A DNA stretch of 64,000 nucleotides, taken from NCBI GenBank assembly GCA_037962975.1, contig CM075676.1, positions 26,531,001 to 26,595,000 of the forward strand, in the 5' to 3' direction. This DNA is from Clitoria ternatea. Its lineage: Eukaryota > Streptophyta > Magnoliopsida > Fabales > Fabaceae. The position numbers and the translations under genes were made by a program. This document shows, piece after piece, positions 10,935-22,127 of the stretch (position 1 is the first letter of the stretch; every line of letters begins with the position of its first letter). Below the pieces are notes generated by a model. The model had not been told where the DNA came from. It saw only the letters and a program-made list of their open reading frames with translations, and made no database searches.

Positions 10935-11043
10935 GAGCAGGACTTTAACTCCTGTCGGGCCCACCTTTCTTATTTCCTTTTACTGATTTATTTCCTTGCT
11001 TTTGTGTTTCTTTCGTGTTGTTACTTTTTTTTGTTTCCGTGAA

Positions 11044-11290
11044 AAATCAATTTAGACGTGACGTCTTGTTGATTTCCCCCTGGTTTTGTTCAAACCTCGC
11101 TACAATTCATAGGGAAGGGATACTTAGGACAAGACGTCCCGCTTATCTCTTTCCTATCCCTATCCTTTTTACCCGAGGATGTTAATTTAGACGTGACATT
11201 TTATTAGCATTCTCTCACCCTCTCTGTCTCATATCGAAGTCGAGCTTAATTCGGACGAAACGTCCCATTGACCTCGCTTCAACATTCTAT
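11044..11290 (+). other. Four GACG-type hairpins, element A LTR
   Basis: The first has arms AAATCAA (11044-11050) and TTGATTT (11069-11075) around AGACGtgaCGTCT. Others are centred at 11127-11139 (GGACaagacGTCC) and 11253-11265 (GGACGaaaCGTCC), plus a weaker one near 11180-11210. They correspond to the repeated hairpin of element B at 24490-24806. Confidence 0.6.
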
Positions 11291-11606
11291 GTCTGTACAG
11301 TTCTCTACTCCACTCTATCATTTTCAAAATAAAAGTAAAAGGGAAGAAACCATGTTTTATTTAAGGCTATTTATATTGTGCTTTCAATCTTGGTACTGTC
11401 TTTGACAGGCGATGTAGGGTGCTAATACCTTCCCTACTCGTAACTGACTCCTGAAGTTGAATCTCAATTTTTAACCAGTGCTTTACTGAACCTAGTTTTT
11501 TCCAATGTTTTTTCCTATGGATAAAAACGTTGGTGGCGACTCCCTGTTTCATTTCACAATCCTTTTCTCTCTTGTTCGCCGCGCTGTCGCTATCCAGGTT
11601 ACGACA

Positions 11607-11852
11607 GCTATCCGTATTTTGAAAACTGAAATGACACAACAAGATGAAGTTATTCATTCATGGATGAACCGCTTCGCCCACTTGGCACATTTGGCTAATA
11701 GAGTTCTGGATGACCTCCTGCTCCTGCTTAAGCAAGCTGAGGGGATGGTTAACCCTCTTAGTACCCCAAAAGAAATTGTAACCTTCCTTGATTACTGTAG
11801 AGAAAGGATTTGTAAAATGAGGGCCATGATTGCCCGAGCTAGGAATGGCTGA
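11607..11852 (+). pseudogene. ORF1 C-terminus of element B
   Basis: The frame from 11607 to TGA at 11850-11852 encodes a short helical tail (MTQQDEVIHSWMNRFAHLAHLANRVLDDL...MIARARNG). It matches the end of ORF1 in element E (48660-48904: NQDEIIRSWMRRF...VIARARRD). Everything N-terminal is separated by the insertion of element A, whose LTR end reads into this frame by chance. ORF1 function in Ogre elements is unknown. The homology is by eye but runs the whole length. Confidence 0.75.
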
Positions 11853-12167
11853 TTTACTTTTCCTGCATAAAAAAAAAGAGATTGGCAGCAGTAATGTACT
11901 TTGAAATTCAGAAAGAAGGATTCTTTTGTCTCCACAACTATCTCATGTTAATTTCCATTTATCACATACTTATTATTCTTGAATATGACGTTCTGAGAAA
12001 TGGTTGGAGGATACTGGCCGAGTTCCGCGGTAGCTTCATGCACCATACTAATGGTTTTTCTTTTACCACTTTTATTTAAATACTTTCTTTTTAACAATTT
12101 TGTGTTTTGACTTACATTAGACATTACGGGTAAACATCCTTATCCGACCCGATTTCAAACGAGACTC
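11853..12167 (+). other. ORF1-gag spacer of element B
   Basis: AT-rich sequence with no coding signal. It corresponds to 48905-49224 in element E, with which it shares GTTCTGAGAAATGG-like and ACATCCTTAT-like words. Confidence 0.5.
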
Positions 12168-14674
12168 ATGGCCGAAGCCGAAATCAGGGATGAAGATTTC
12201 AGAAACGAGTTTAATCAGCTGAAAGAATAGGTAGCCGAGTTGACCAAGCTTTTGGAAAAGAGAATCATAGAAGGGGACTCCTCTGCAGGTATTGAGAACA
12301 CCCAACAGTAGCCTGCCACTGTACCACCCATCTTGGTTCCGACCCAGCAAGAACCCAATTACCTAACACAATGACACCCCTTGTCACCATTCATATTGGA
12401 AGACCTAACCCTGCCATTGATACCCAGCTACCTTACGGCCAGTCTTATGCACAACATACATTCGTCGGTCCTGACGGCAACCCAATGCCTTTTCCGCTTT
12501 ATGGCCTACCACCAGGATACTTTCCTCCCCTCGCCAACCAACAAGAAACCCACGACCAGCAAGCGGTGAATCCTCACGCTTTATACCAGCCAAATATACC
12601 ATCACTCCACCAAACCCAAAACACGCAAGCCCATGACCCACAAATTTACTTAACCCAAAACACGCAAGCCCATGACCCACAAATTCACCAAACTCAAAAT
12701 ACACAAGCCCCGATGACCCAGCCGACCTACAACGCCCAAGCCCAAAACACACGAGCCCAGATGACCTAACCAAATTATGCTGTACAGACTATGGCCCAAC
12801 CCCAAGGTCCCTCACCAAATACAGGCCTAACAAACCAGTCGCATGCTTTGCCTCTGTTCAACCAGCCACTCGGTTATCCGAATGGATACGGAACCCCCTA
12901 TGGGACCAATCTCCAAGATGCAACCCGCATGGTCGCAGTTCCTCGGAAGGAAAAGATAGAAATCTTAGAAGAGCGTTTGAGGATGATGGAAGGCTCTGGA
13001 GGTTTTGGACTAATAGATGCTTCGGAGCTATGTTTAGTCACAGATGTTGTCCTCCCACCCAAATTCAAGATGCCAGACTTTGACAAGTATCGGGGAATGA
13101 CTTGTCCAAAGAACCATCTCACGATGTACTGTCGAAAGATGGCATCTTACTCTTCTAATGACCAACTGTTGATCCACTGCTTCCAAGATAGTCTAGCAGG
13201 AGCCGCTCTTACATGGTATGCTCACCTTGATCGGAACCATATCCATTGTTGGAAGGACCTGGCAGATGCCTTCCTTAGACAGTACAAGTATAACATGGAT
13301 ATGGCACCCAACAGGGTTCATTTACAAAATATGGTGAAGAAGGACAGTGAAACGTTCAAAGAATATGCCCAATGATAGATAGAGACAGCGGCGCAAGTGG
13401 ATCCCCCATTGTCGGAAAAAGAAATAGTCGCGATGTTTATCGATACGCTCCCATCACCTTTCTACGGCAAGATGATTGGTAGTGTTTCATCCAACTTCTC
13501 CGACATTGTGACTATTAGGGAAAGAGTGGAAAATGGAATAAGAACAGGAAAGATCACTCAGGGCTCATCTGGGGAAAGCATGACAAGAAGGCCAGTGCCT
13601 GGGAAAAGGGATGGAGAAACTAATTCCATCTTTTCTAATCAAAAGACGGTTTCGCCAAGACCATTCTTTCCTACTATGATTCAAGCTCCCAATCCTTATG
13701 TGGTCGCTACCACTCAGGGCCCGACAGCTTACACTCCCCACTTTCGTCCACCCATGGTAAAAGCGCCAGTGCCGTAACCTGTGCCATACCATCACCCGCA
13801 GCAAGTGACTCGACCACCCAATCATAATCAAAACACAAGGAATTCCAACAATGAACGCACCCCTGTGCAGTTCGATCTAATTCCCATAACATATACCGAA
13901 CTTTTTCCAATCCTCGTTCAGAAAGGTTTGGTAGCTCCTTCCCCCATGAGGCCATCGCAACCTCCTTATCCAAGGGGGTATGACCCGAACGCTCATTGTG
14001 ATTACCATGCTGGGGCACCAGGGCATTCCACAGAAAATTGCCTGGCTTTGAAGTATAAAGTAAGAGATTTGATCAAAGCCGATTAGATTAACTTTAAGGA
14101 AGGTAGCCCAAATATTGCCACAAATCCCCTGCCTAACCATGGGAATTCAGAGGTCAACGCCTTGGAAAATGATGAGGGGTACGTTAAGAATGTTGCTGAC
14201 ATAAGAATGCCATTAAGGATAGTTCATTCCTTTTTGCTTGAAAGGGGACTAATTGAAGGGACCTGGAGTGTGGAACATGATTGCGAACAGACTGTCGAAC
14301 ACCAAGGTTTCTGTAAGGTCCTTCAAAGCCTTATGGACAGCCATATTGTGCAGGTCTGTAAACGCCATGGAGATGAGGTCGACATGATCGAGGAACAAAC
14401 AGGGGCACAGGTCCCTAAGCCCTTGACAATTTTTTACACCAGGAACCCTCAAGCAGCTCCTGTTTCTGTACAACCAATCATCACTATTCAAGCACCCACC
14501 CCGTTTGCGTTCAAAGATTCTCGGGCTGTCCCTTGGAAGTACAACGCAGATGTGATCGTTGCAAGCTTGGCAACGAGTAACCCGTCTCCTTCGTCCGTCA
14601 CTAATATTGTTGGGGTAGGAGGTATAACCCGAAGTGGAAGAGTATACACTCCTCTAGAGCCAAAGAAGGATTAG
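12168..14674 (+). pseudogene. gag: gag of element B (Tat/Ogre type), multiple stops
   Basis: It starts at the ATG in ACTCATGGCCGAAGCC, the same context as E's gag (49225). A frameshift lies before about 12371, after which one frame continues through protease. Landmarks are a Gln/Thr-rich repeat (12600-12770), capsid KFKMPDFDKYRGMTCPKNHLTMYCRKMASY and LLIHCFQDSLAGAALTWY (13057-13225), MFIDTLPSPFYGKMIGSV (13431), the knuckle-like CDYHAGAPGHSTENC (13996), and a C-terminal linker with PFAFKDSRAVPWKYN and TRSGRVYTP. Stops lie at 12228, 12309, 12767, 13373, 13376, 13775, 14084 and 14672. Four of them are readable codons in A's gag and differ by single C-to-T or G-to-A changes. Confidence 0.85.
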
Positions 14675-15939
14675 GTTGCTGGAAATGCCAAGATGGACAA
14701 AGAAGGGGCCAATGGTGAAATCAAAAGGGTCGTAACTGATGAAGAGGCCCATGAATTCTTAAAGTTTATTCGCCAGAGCGAATATCAAGTGCTTGACCAA
14801 CTGACCCATACTCCTGCAAAAATCTCTTTGCTATCATTGTTGATGAATTCTGAACCACATCGGAAGATGTTGATGAAGGTCCTTAACGAGGCCCATGTCA
14901 GTCATGACATTCCCGTTGATAAGTTTCAAGGAATAGTGGGGCACATTGTTGCAGATAACTATCTGACCTTCACTGATAACGAAATACCAACAGAGGGGAT
15001 TGGGCACAACAAAGCTCTCCATATCTCCGTAAAGTGCCGAGACTACATCTTAGCAAAAGTACTTATTGACAATGGGTCATCCCTCAACGTCATGCCAAAG
15101 TCTACATTGGCCAAGTTACCATTTGATGGGACTTATATGAAGCCAAATGCCACGATAGTATGAGCTTTCGATGGAACTCGGAGAGAGGTCATGGGTGAGA
15201 TTGAGCTGCCCATACAGGTTGGGCCATGCACGTTCCAGGTCCTTTTTCAAGTCATGGATATCTCGCCTGCCTACAGCTGTTTATTAGGCAGGCCATGGAT
15301 TCATTCTGCTGGAGTGGTACCCTCTACCTTGCACCAAAAACTAAAATTCATAATTGACAACAAGCTGATAATTGTTTCTGGTGAGGAGGACCTTCTGGTC
15401 AGCAAACCTCTGTCAACCCCTTACATCGAGGTAGCAGAAGAGGCCCTTGAAACTTCTTTCCAAGCATTAGAGATAGCAAACGCAACCTATGTAGGGGGAG
15501 AAGCCACGATGATAAAAGCTCGCATGCCAAGTGCATCTTTAATGATGGCAAAGATTATGCTGCGTGAAGGGTATAAACCTGGAAGAGGGCTAGGACGTGC
15601 TTTGAATGGAGAAGTAGAACCTATACGCCTGCTTGATAACAGAAATGGTTTTGGATTAGGATATCAGCCTACGACTGCCGACAGTAAAAGGATAGAGGAA
15701 GAGAAGAGGGAAAGAAGGGCCGCTCGTCTTACCAGCAGAAAACCTCATACTACAAGAGTCCCCATCTGTGATCTCTACCAGAGCTTTTAGAGCGCCGGAT
15801 TAATGCCTCCAGACCAAGTGGCTATCATTGAAGAAAGTCCCAGTGATAGTGTTGATTTTGTGATTGCTTGTCCACCAGGCCAAGAACTTCATAACTGGGA
15901 GGCCATTGAATTCCCTATGACTTTGAATGTTTCGCCAAA
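14675..15939 (+). pseudogene. pro: Aspartic protease region of element B with G-patch-like tail
   Basis: It continues the gag frame. The protease active site is LIDNGSSLNVMPK (Asp codon 15068-15070), the DNGS form usual in Tat elements, followed by the flap region and LLGRPWIHSAG (15280-15306). A glycine-rich stretch LREGYKPGRGLGR...GFGLGYQP (15560-15670) resembles a G-patch. Premature stops are TGA at 15161, just after the active-site region, and TAG at 15788. The frame ends in CPPGQELHNWEAIEFP next to the intron donor at 15940. The enzyme would mature gag-pol; this copy cannot make it full length. Confidence 0.8.
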
Positions 15940-16167
15940 GTAATTTATTTATGCTTTAAGTACTTATTCGTCCCTCTGCTCTGCCTAAGGCTTTGGGACT
16001 CTTCCATGTAATAAGGGCGAAGAAAACTTGTTTTTATCATTTTCATCAATAAACGCGTATCGAAATTCTAAAAAAAAACTCTTCTTGTATCCCTTATCCT
16101 TGTTTTGAATCCTTCTTTTTACTCGCTTGTTCCTTTTTTTTATTGGCCATATCACACTAAATTGCAG
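15940..16167 (+). other. Ogre-type intron between protease and RT, element B
   Basis: The donor GTAATT follows CCAAA at 15940. The acceptor TTGCAG ends at 16167 behind a long pyrimidine tract (about 16095-16140), with CACTAA as a possible branch site near 16155. Length is 228 bases. Both flanks stay in one frame if it is removed, while unspliced RNA meets TAA at once. Element A shares the acceptor but not the donor. An intron at this place is known for Ogre elements. Confidence 0.7.
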
Positions 16168-19100
16168 ATCCGAAAATGACTCTCTTGAGGAGAGTGAGGT
16201 TGCAATCCTATTTCACGACTTCGATCACCCAGTTGATTACGCCGATGAGGAAGGTGGGGAAGATTGTGAGCCATCGCCTGAGCTGACAAGGTTGTTAGAG
16301 CAAGAGGATGAAGGGATTCAACCCTACCTAGACATAGTTGAGGTCATTAATTTGGGGAATAAAGAAAATAAGAAGGAAGTCAAGATCGGCACTACCCTAA
16401 GCAGAGAACAAAGAGAAGATTTAATCAAGTTGTTGATGGAATTTTATGATGTCTTTGCCTGGTCTTATCAAGATATGCCTGGACTCGATGCTAGCATTGT
16501 CGAGCATAAACTGCCCTTAAAACCTGAGTGCCCTCCAATAAAGCAGAAATTGTGTCGAATGAAGCCAGAAATACTTTTAAAAATCAAAGAGGAGGTTAAG
16601 AAGCAGTTTGATGCTGGATTCCTAGCTGTGGCAAAATACCCTCAGTGGGTAGCCAACATTGTCCCTGTCCCAAAAAAGGATGGAAAGGTACGGATATGTG
16701 TGGACTACCGAGATTTGAATAGGGCTAGTCCCAAAGATGATTTTCCCCTACCACAAATCGATGTTTTGGTTGACAATACAGCTCAGCATTCCATTTTCTC
16801 ATTCATGGATGGTTTCTCGGGGTATAATCAAATTAAAATGGCACCTGAAGACATGGGGAAGACCATGTTTATCACTCTATGGGGCACATTTTGTTATAAG
16901 GTGATGTCCTTTGGGTTGAAAAATGCTGGAGCGACTTATCAGAGGGCAATGGTGACTCTTTTCCATGATATGATGCATAAGGAAATAGAAGTTTATGTGG
17001 ATGACATCATTGCCAAATCTAGAACAGATGAAGGGCACATTAGCGATTTAAGGAAGCTTTTGGAACGGTTAAGAAAGTTCAGGCTAAGATTGAACCCTAC
17101 CAAGTGCACGTTCGGTGCAAGGTCAGGCAAGCTGCTAGGGTTTATAGTAAGCAAAAGAGGGATAGAGGTTGATCCCGACAAAGTCAAGGCGATTCTTGAG
17201 ATGCCCCCTCCCCGTACAGAAAAAGAGGTCCGAGGATTCTTGGGAAGGCTCAATTATATTGCCCGATTTATTTCACAATTGACAGCAACTTGTGAACCCA
17301 TCTTCAAGTTACTCCGCAAGAATCAACCGGGGCGATGGGATGAGAACTGTCAAGCAGCTTTCGAAAAGATTAAGCAGTACCTACAAGAACCATCGATTTT
17401 GGTGCCCCCAACCCCAAGAAGACCACTTATATTGTATCTGACTGTATTGAACGAATCCATGGGTTGCGTGTTGGGACAGCACGATGAAACTGGAAAGAAG
17501 GAACATGCTATCTACTACTTAAGCAAGAAGTTCACTGATTGTGAAATGAGGTACTCCGCTTTAGAGCGAACTTGTTGTGCATTAGCATGGGCCACTAAGC
17601 ACCTAAGGCAATACATGTTGAGTCACACCACTTGGCTAGTTTCTAAAATAGACCCCGTTAAGTACATTTTTGAAAAACCTGCTCTGACCGGGAGGATCGC
17701 TCGTTGGCAAGTGCTACTAACTGAGTACGACATAATATATATCACTCAAAAGGCCATAAGAGGAAGTGCCCTGGCTGATTACTTGGCACACCAGCCCATC
17801 AATGATTATCAGCCGATGCAATTTAATTTCCCGGATGAAGATATCATGACACTATTCAATGAAGAAGGTGGTCAAAAAGAGAAATGGACCCTGAGATTTG
17901 ACGGAGCTTCTAATGCATTGGGACACAGAATTGGGGCTATCTTGATTTCACCCAATAAGGAATTTATCCCTATCTGCACCAGATTGTGTTTTGACTGTAC
18001 CAATAATATTGCTGAATATGAAGCATGCTCATTAGGAATCCAAGCAGCGTTGGATGCGAAAGTAAAATTATTGGAAGTTTATGGGGACTCTGCTTTGGTT
18101 ATCCACCAGTTGAAAGGTGAGTGGGAAACTAGGGACAGTAAGTTGATTCCTTATTATGATCATATCAAGGAAATGATCAAAGAGTTTGACGAGATCTCTT
18201 TTCATCACGTTCTCCGGGATGACAATCAAATGGCTGATGCTTTGGCCACCCTTGCCTCAATGTTCAAAGTAAGTAGTGACTACGATATGCCGCTCATCGA
18301 AGTAAAGAAGCATTGTGAGCCTGCATACTGTCAAATGATGGAAAAGGAGTCTGATGGGAAACCTTGGTACCATGATATTAAAAGATATATCCAGAGTCAA
18401 GAATACCCCGAGGATGCTACAGAAAATGATAAGAAGACCCTAAGACGACTCGCCATGGGTTTCTTCTTAAATGGGGATGTGCTTTACAAAAGAAACTATG
18501 ACTCTGTCCTTCTTCGCTATGTTGATGCTGATGAAGCAAACGAAATCATGAGGGATGTTCATGAAGGATCTTTTAGGACTCACGCTAATGGACATGCCAT
18601 GTCTAGAAAGATCTTGAGGGCTGGTTATTACTGGATGACCATGGAAGCAGACTGCTTCACTTATGTTCGAAAATGTCACAAATGTCAGATATACGCCGAC
18701 CATATTCATGCACCTCCATTATCTCTAAATGTCTTAACGGCACCATGGCCTTTCTCAATGTGGGGCATGGATGTCATTGGACCCATCGAGCCAAAAGCCT
18801 CAAACGGTCATCGTTTCATCTTGGTTGCCATCGATTATTTCACCAAATGGGTAGAGGCGGCTTCATATACCAGTGTAACAAGGAATGTTATGGTCAAATT
18901 CATCAAGCGAGAATTGATATGCCGATACGGCCTACCAAGTCAGATCATTACTGACAATGGTACGAATTTGAACAACAAAATGATAAAGGAACTCTGTGAA
19001 AGTTTCAAAATTCACCATTACAATTCCTCTCCTTATCGGCCTAAAATGAATGGGGCGGTTGAGGCGGCCAATAAGAACATCAAGAAGATAGTGCAGAAGA

Positions 19101-19612
19101 TGGTAGTCACTTACAGGGATTGGAGCGAGATGCTCCCTTTCGCTCTGCATGGGTATGGCACCTCGGTCCGAACCTCGGCAGGGGCAACCCCGTTCTCTCT
19201 TGTATATGGAATGGAAGCGGTCTTGCCTTTTGAAGTAGAAATCCTGTCCCTTCGGGTAATGATGGAAGCAAAATTAGAAGAAGCTGAGTGGGTTCAAGCT
19301 TGACATGACCAATTAAACTTGATTGATGGAAAAAGATTGACTGCCCTCTGTCATGGTCAGTTGTATCAGAGGCGCATGAAACGAGCATTCGGAAAGAAAG
19401 TGCGGCCTCGACAGTTTCAAGACGGAGACCTGGTACTCAAGAAAATTTTACCAATTCAAAAGGACAATCGAGGCAAATGGACTCCTAATTATGAAGGACC
19501 ATATGTTGTGAAGAGGGCTTTTTCTGGAGGAGCCTTAATACTCACTAATATGGATGGCCAGGATTTGCCAATGCCTGTAAACACAGATGCAGTAAAAAAG
19601 TACTATGCTTAG
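16168..19612 (+). pseudogene. pol: pol of element B: RT, two RNase H domains, integrase (one stop)
   Basis: The frame is open from 16168 to TGA at 19301-19303 and then resumes to TAG at 19610-19612. RT shows FSFMDGFSGYNQI, SFGLKNAGATYQR and YVDD (16994-17005). The adjacent Gypsy RNase H (YLTVLNESMG...) lacks its usual acidic residues, as is common in Tat. A second, archaeal-type RNase H follows (17880-18260) with FDGAS, NNIAEYEA, YGDSALVI and QMADALA. Integrase has an HHCC-like region (18556-18690) and DDE residues in GMDVIGP (18770), ITDNG and GAVEAANK. The stop interrupts the integrase C-terminal region and fits CGA to TGA. The conserved core is otherwise uninterrupted. Confidence 0.9.
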
Positions 19613-19627
19613 GGAGGGGATGTCAAA

Positions 19628-19659
<32 letters not shown>

Positions 19660-20961
19660 AAAAAAATAAAAAAATTAATGCTCGCTAAGCTGAAAACCTG
19701 AAAGGGCGGCTTAGGCAAAAGTTAGAGTGATCCGGTGAGTCGAAAAACCCAAAAAGGGCGGCTCAGGCAAAAGTTAGGGTCAAATTTCTGGTAATGCAAA
19801 TAAGACCTCTGACTCAAAGAAGTACGAGTCCAAGCTCGGGCGCGTGAATCACTGTCGAACTTACCTTTCCAAAAGCAAGGTCGAAGGGTGAACATGAAGT
19901 CGTGTTGGGGGTTAAGGCTCTCATCAGTCTCAGAGATTCACTAGAGGATCCATGAATCTTCCCAGTTTTCACTTGTTCTGGACCTATTCTATGTGACCTC
20001 ATTCATTTCATTTACCTTCTTTATTTTTCTTTCTCTGTACTTGTTTAACGTGCATGAATAAAATTCACCCTCTTCGATACGTGTTATGAATTTAGTTGAT
20101 CTGATAAAAACATGTATTTTAACAAAGTAAAATGGAAGAATGGTAAACATTTAAAGTCGCAAGGGACAAGATGCTCCTGCTACTCAACCTCATCATAGGT
20201 AATCATCACAGGGACTTGGCCAGGCACGCGCTCCAAAGCTATGGTTGCCTCATTTGTTCTACTTCGTCCATGAGTTATCGTAAGAGTCGCGGTTTCACAG
20301 GACTTACCCGATTTTGAAACTTATCTTTGCACTACTTACCATTTTTCTATAGGTTATCTCACAGATAGTCATGCCCGGTACTAACACCCCAATCAAGTCT
20401 TTCAAATCCCTTCCTTGAATGTTTTACTCTTTCATCGCCTAAGCAGGCACCTTCAAAGTCTCATCCTCGATTATTAAAGTCCGTACCTTTTGAAATCTCT
20501 TCCCCAGTGGAATCATTCGCCAAAGATGGCACTTCTCAAGATCTCTTCCCCAATGAATCCCAAACTTTCCATCAAGAGGCAGTACCTGAATCATCAAATT
20601 CTTCCCCAGTGAAACTACGCTTCCCAGGCAAACTCAACTGGGGCATCTTCCCGAATTTCTTTTGTTATAACCATTCTCCAGGAATACTTCAGTCATGTCA
20701 AACTGCGACATCTTCCCTGATTTCTTCCTTTCCAGTCATGAGGCGTATCTCCAAACTCCCATCGAACCTGTCAAAATTGGGGCATCTCCCCGGAATCACT
20801 GTCTTTCAATCAAAGAGCAATCCCTTCAGTCTTGTCAAAATGAGGCATCACCTTTAGCCCTTAGGACCAGTGAGCTGATTCGGAAGAGATGTCCTGTTAG
20901 CTTCCCTAATCTCTGCGTTTCCTGTCAAAATTAAGGGTCAGCCCCACACTTTACTTTCCCG
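19613..20961 (+). repeat. 3' UTR of element B, proximal part
   Basis: An A-rich tract at 19625-19680 leads into the block shared with element A (GCTGAAAACCTGAAA, then CAGGCACGCGCTCCAAAGC at 20220). From 20430 come inverted-repeat words such as GCCTaagcAGGC and GGGGcatctCCCC. A GGA..TCC hairpin relative with arms GAGCT/AGCTT is near 20870-20905. No coding signal. Confidence 0.65.
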
Positions 20962-21860
20962 TCCGCCTATTTAGGCACCATTTATTTCCTGTCTGCCTAT
21001 TCAGGCACCCTTTACTTCCCGCCCGCCTATTCAGGCACCATTTATTTCCTGTCCGCCTATTCAGGCATCATTTACTTTCCGTCCGCCTATTCAGGCATCA
21101 TTTACTTTCTATCCGCTTCCCGTTCGCCTATTCAGGCACCATTTATTTCCTGTCCGCCTATTCAGGCACCCTTTACTTCCCGCCCGCCTATTCCGGCACC
21201 ATTTATTTCCTGTCCGCCTATTCAGGCATCATTTACTTTCCGTCCACCTATTCAGGCATCATTTACTTTCTGTCCGCTTCCCGTCTGCCTATTCAGGCAC
21301 CATTTATTTCCTGTCTGCCTATTCAGGCACCTTTTACTTCCCGCCCGCCTATTCAGGCACCATTTATTTCCTGTCCACCTATTCAGGCATCATTTACTTT
21401 CCGTCCGCCTATTCAGGCATCATTTACTTTCTGTCCGCTTCCCGTCCGCCTATTCAGGCACCATTTATTTCCTGTCCGCCTATTCAGGCACCCTTTACTT
21501 CCCGCCTGCCTATTCAGGCACCATTTATTTCCTGTCCGCCTATTCAGGCATCATTTACTTTCCGTCCGCCTATTCAGGCATCATTTACTTTCTGTCCGCT
21601 TCCTGTCCGCCTATTCAGGCACCATTTATTTCCTGTTCGCCTATTCAGGCACCCTTTAATTCCCGCCCGCCTATTCAGGCACCATTTACTTTCCGTCCGC
21701 CTATTCAGGCATCATTTACTTTCTGTCCGCTTCCCGTCCGCCTATTCAGGCACCATTTATTTCCTGTCCGCCTATTCAGGCATCCTTTACTTCCCGTTCG
21801 CCTATTCAGGAATCCTTTACTTCCCGTTCGCCTATTTAGGCACCCTTTACTTTCCTTTCT
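20962..21860 (+). repeat. GCCTATTCAGGC tandem array, element B 3' UTR
   Basis: About thirty copies of GCCTATTCAGGCA, spaced mostly 28-30 bases apart by TTTACTTCCCGTCC-type spacers. The spacer pattern repeats in blocks of about 155 bases marked by a short TCCGCTTCCCGTCC junction. It is more homogeneous than the array in A. Confidence 0.85.
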
Positions 21861-21965
21861 ACCAGGAGTCAACCCCGATTTTCTCACCTCTTGTTACCTG
21901 AAAGGCTCAAGTGTCAATTCCTGGGTTTTTCCCCCTCATCTAATACTTTGACAAAGATGTTCATG

Positions 21966-22038
21966 TCTTTACTCCCTTTCCATTTCAAAAGCAAGAAGAA
22001 ACTTCATGCTTTTCTCATGGAAAAGAAGTAAAGAGGGG
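21966..22038 (+). promoter_or_regulatory. Polypurine tract of element B with bracketing stem
   Basis: The polypurine tract AAAGAGGGG is at 22030-22038, four bases before the LTR. TCTTTACT (21966-21973) pairs with AGTAAAGA (22027-22034), and the inner arms are AAAAGCA and TGCTTTT. The outer arm is shared with element A while the inner arm differs but stays complementary. Confidence 0.6.
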
Positions 22039-22103
22039 CATCTGTGAACACCCATTTCAGCCCATCCACAAATGAAGAAGAGTTCCAAAAAAAAAGAGGG
22101 GGG

Positions 22104-22127
22104 ACTCGGAAATGATCATTTCTGAGT
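22104..22127 (+). other. 24-base near-palindrome at LTR start, element B
   Basis: It runs ACTCGGAAATGA then TCATTTCTGAGT, symmetric except for one G-T pair. Element F has a perfect version at 49682-49705. Confidence 0.6.

Larger units (their letters stand above)
2806..11606 (+). mobile_element. Element A: gag-only Tat/Ogre-type derivative (5' part outside window)
   Basis: In order it holds gag, a protease-RT linker with an intron remnant, a long repeat-rich 3' UTR, a polypurine tract and a 3' LTR (8409-11606). Protease, RT, RNase H and integrase are missing. The gag is 5'-truncated by element M. On the right, the LTR end (TTACGACA, 11606) abuts the tail of another element's ORF1, so A inserted into element B. 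Its layout resembles non-autonomous gag-bearing LTR elements that borrow pol in trans; that role is an inference. Confidence 0.75.
8409..11606 (+). repeat. 3' LTR of element A (about 3.2 kb)
   Basis: It starts TGTGAACACC and ends TTACGACA. U3 holds a 216-base tandem repeat that re-creates the LTR start (TGTGAACACC again at 8658 and 8874). A TATA box is at 9408. Below it lies an ACACCGTCC-rich array including four copies of an exact 80-base unit (9621, 9701, 9781, 9861). The distal third carries leader blocks shared with elements B and E: CTACGTA..TACGTAG, several GACG..CGTC hairpins, and GCTAATACCTTCC near the end. Confidence 0.8.

Noticed and set aside
20962..21860. CRISPR-like array of short repeats
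   Set aside because: Spacers are near-identical, repeats are 13 bases, the context is a plant retrotransposon 3' UTR, and no cas gene is present.
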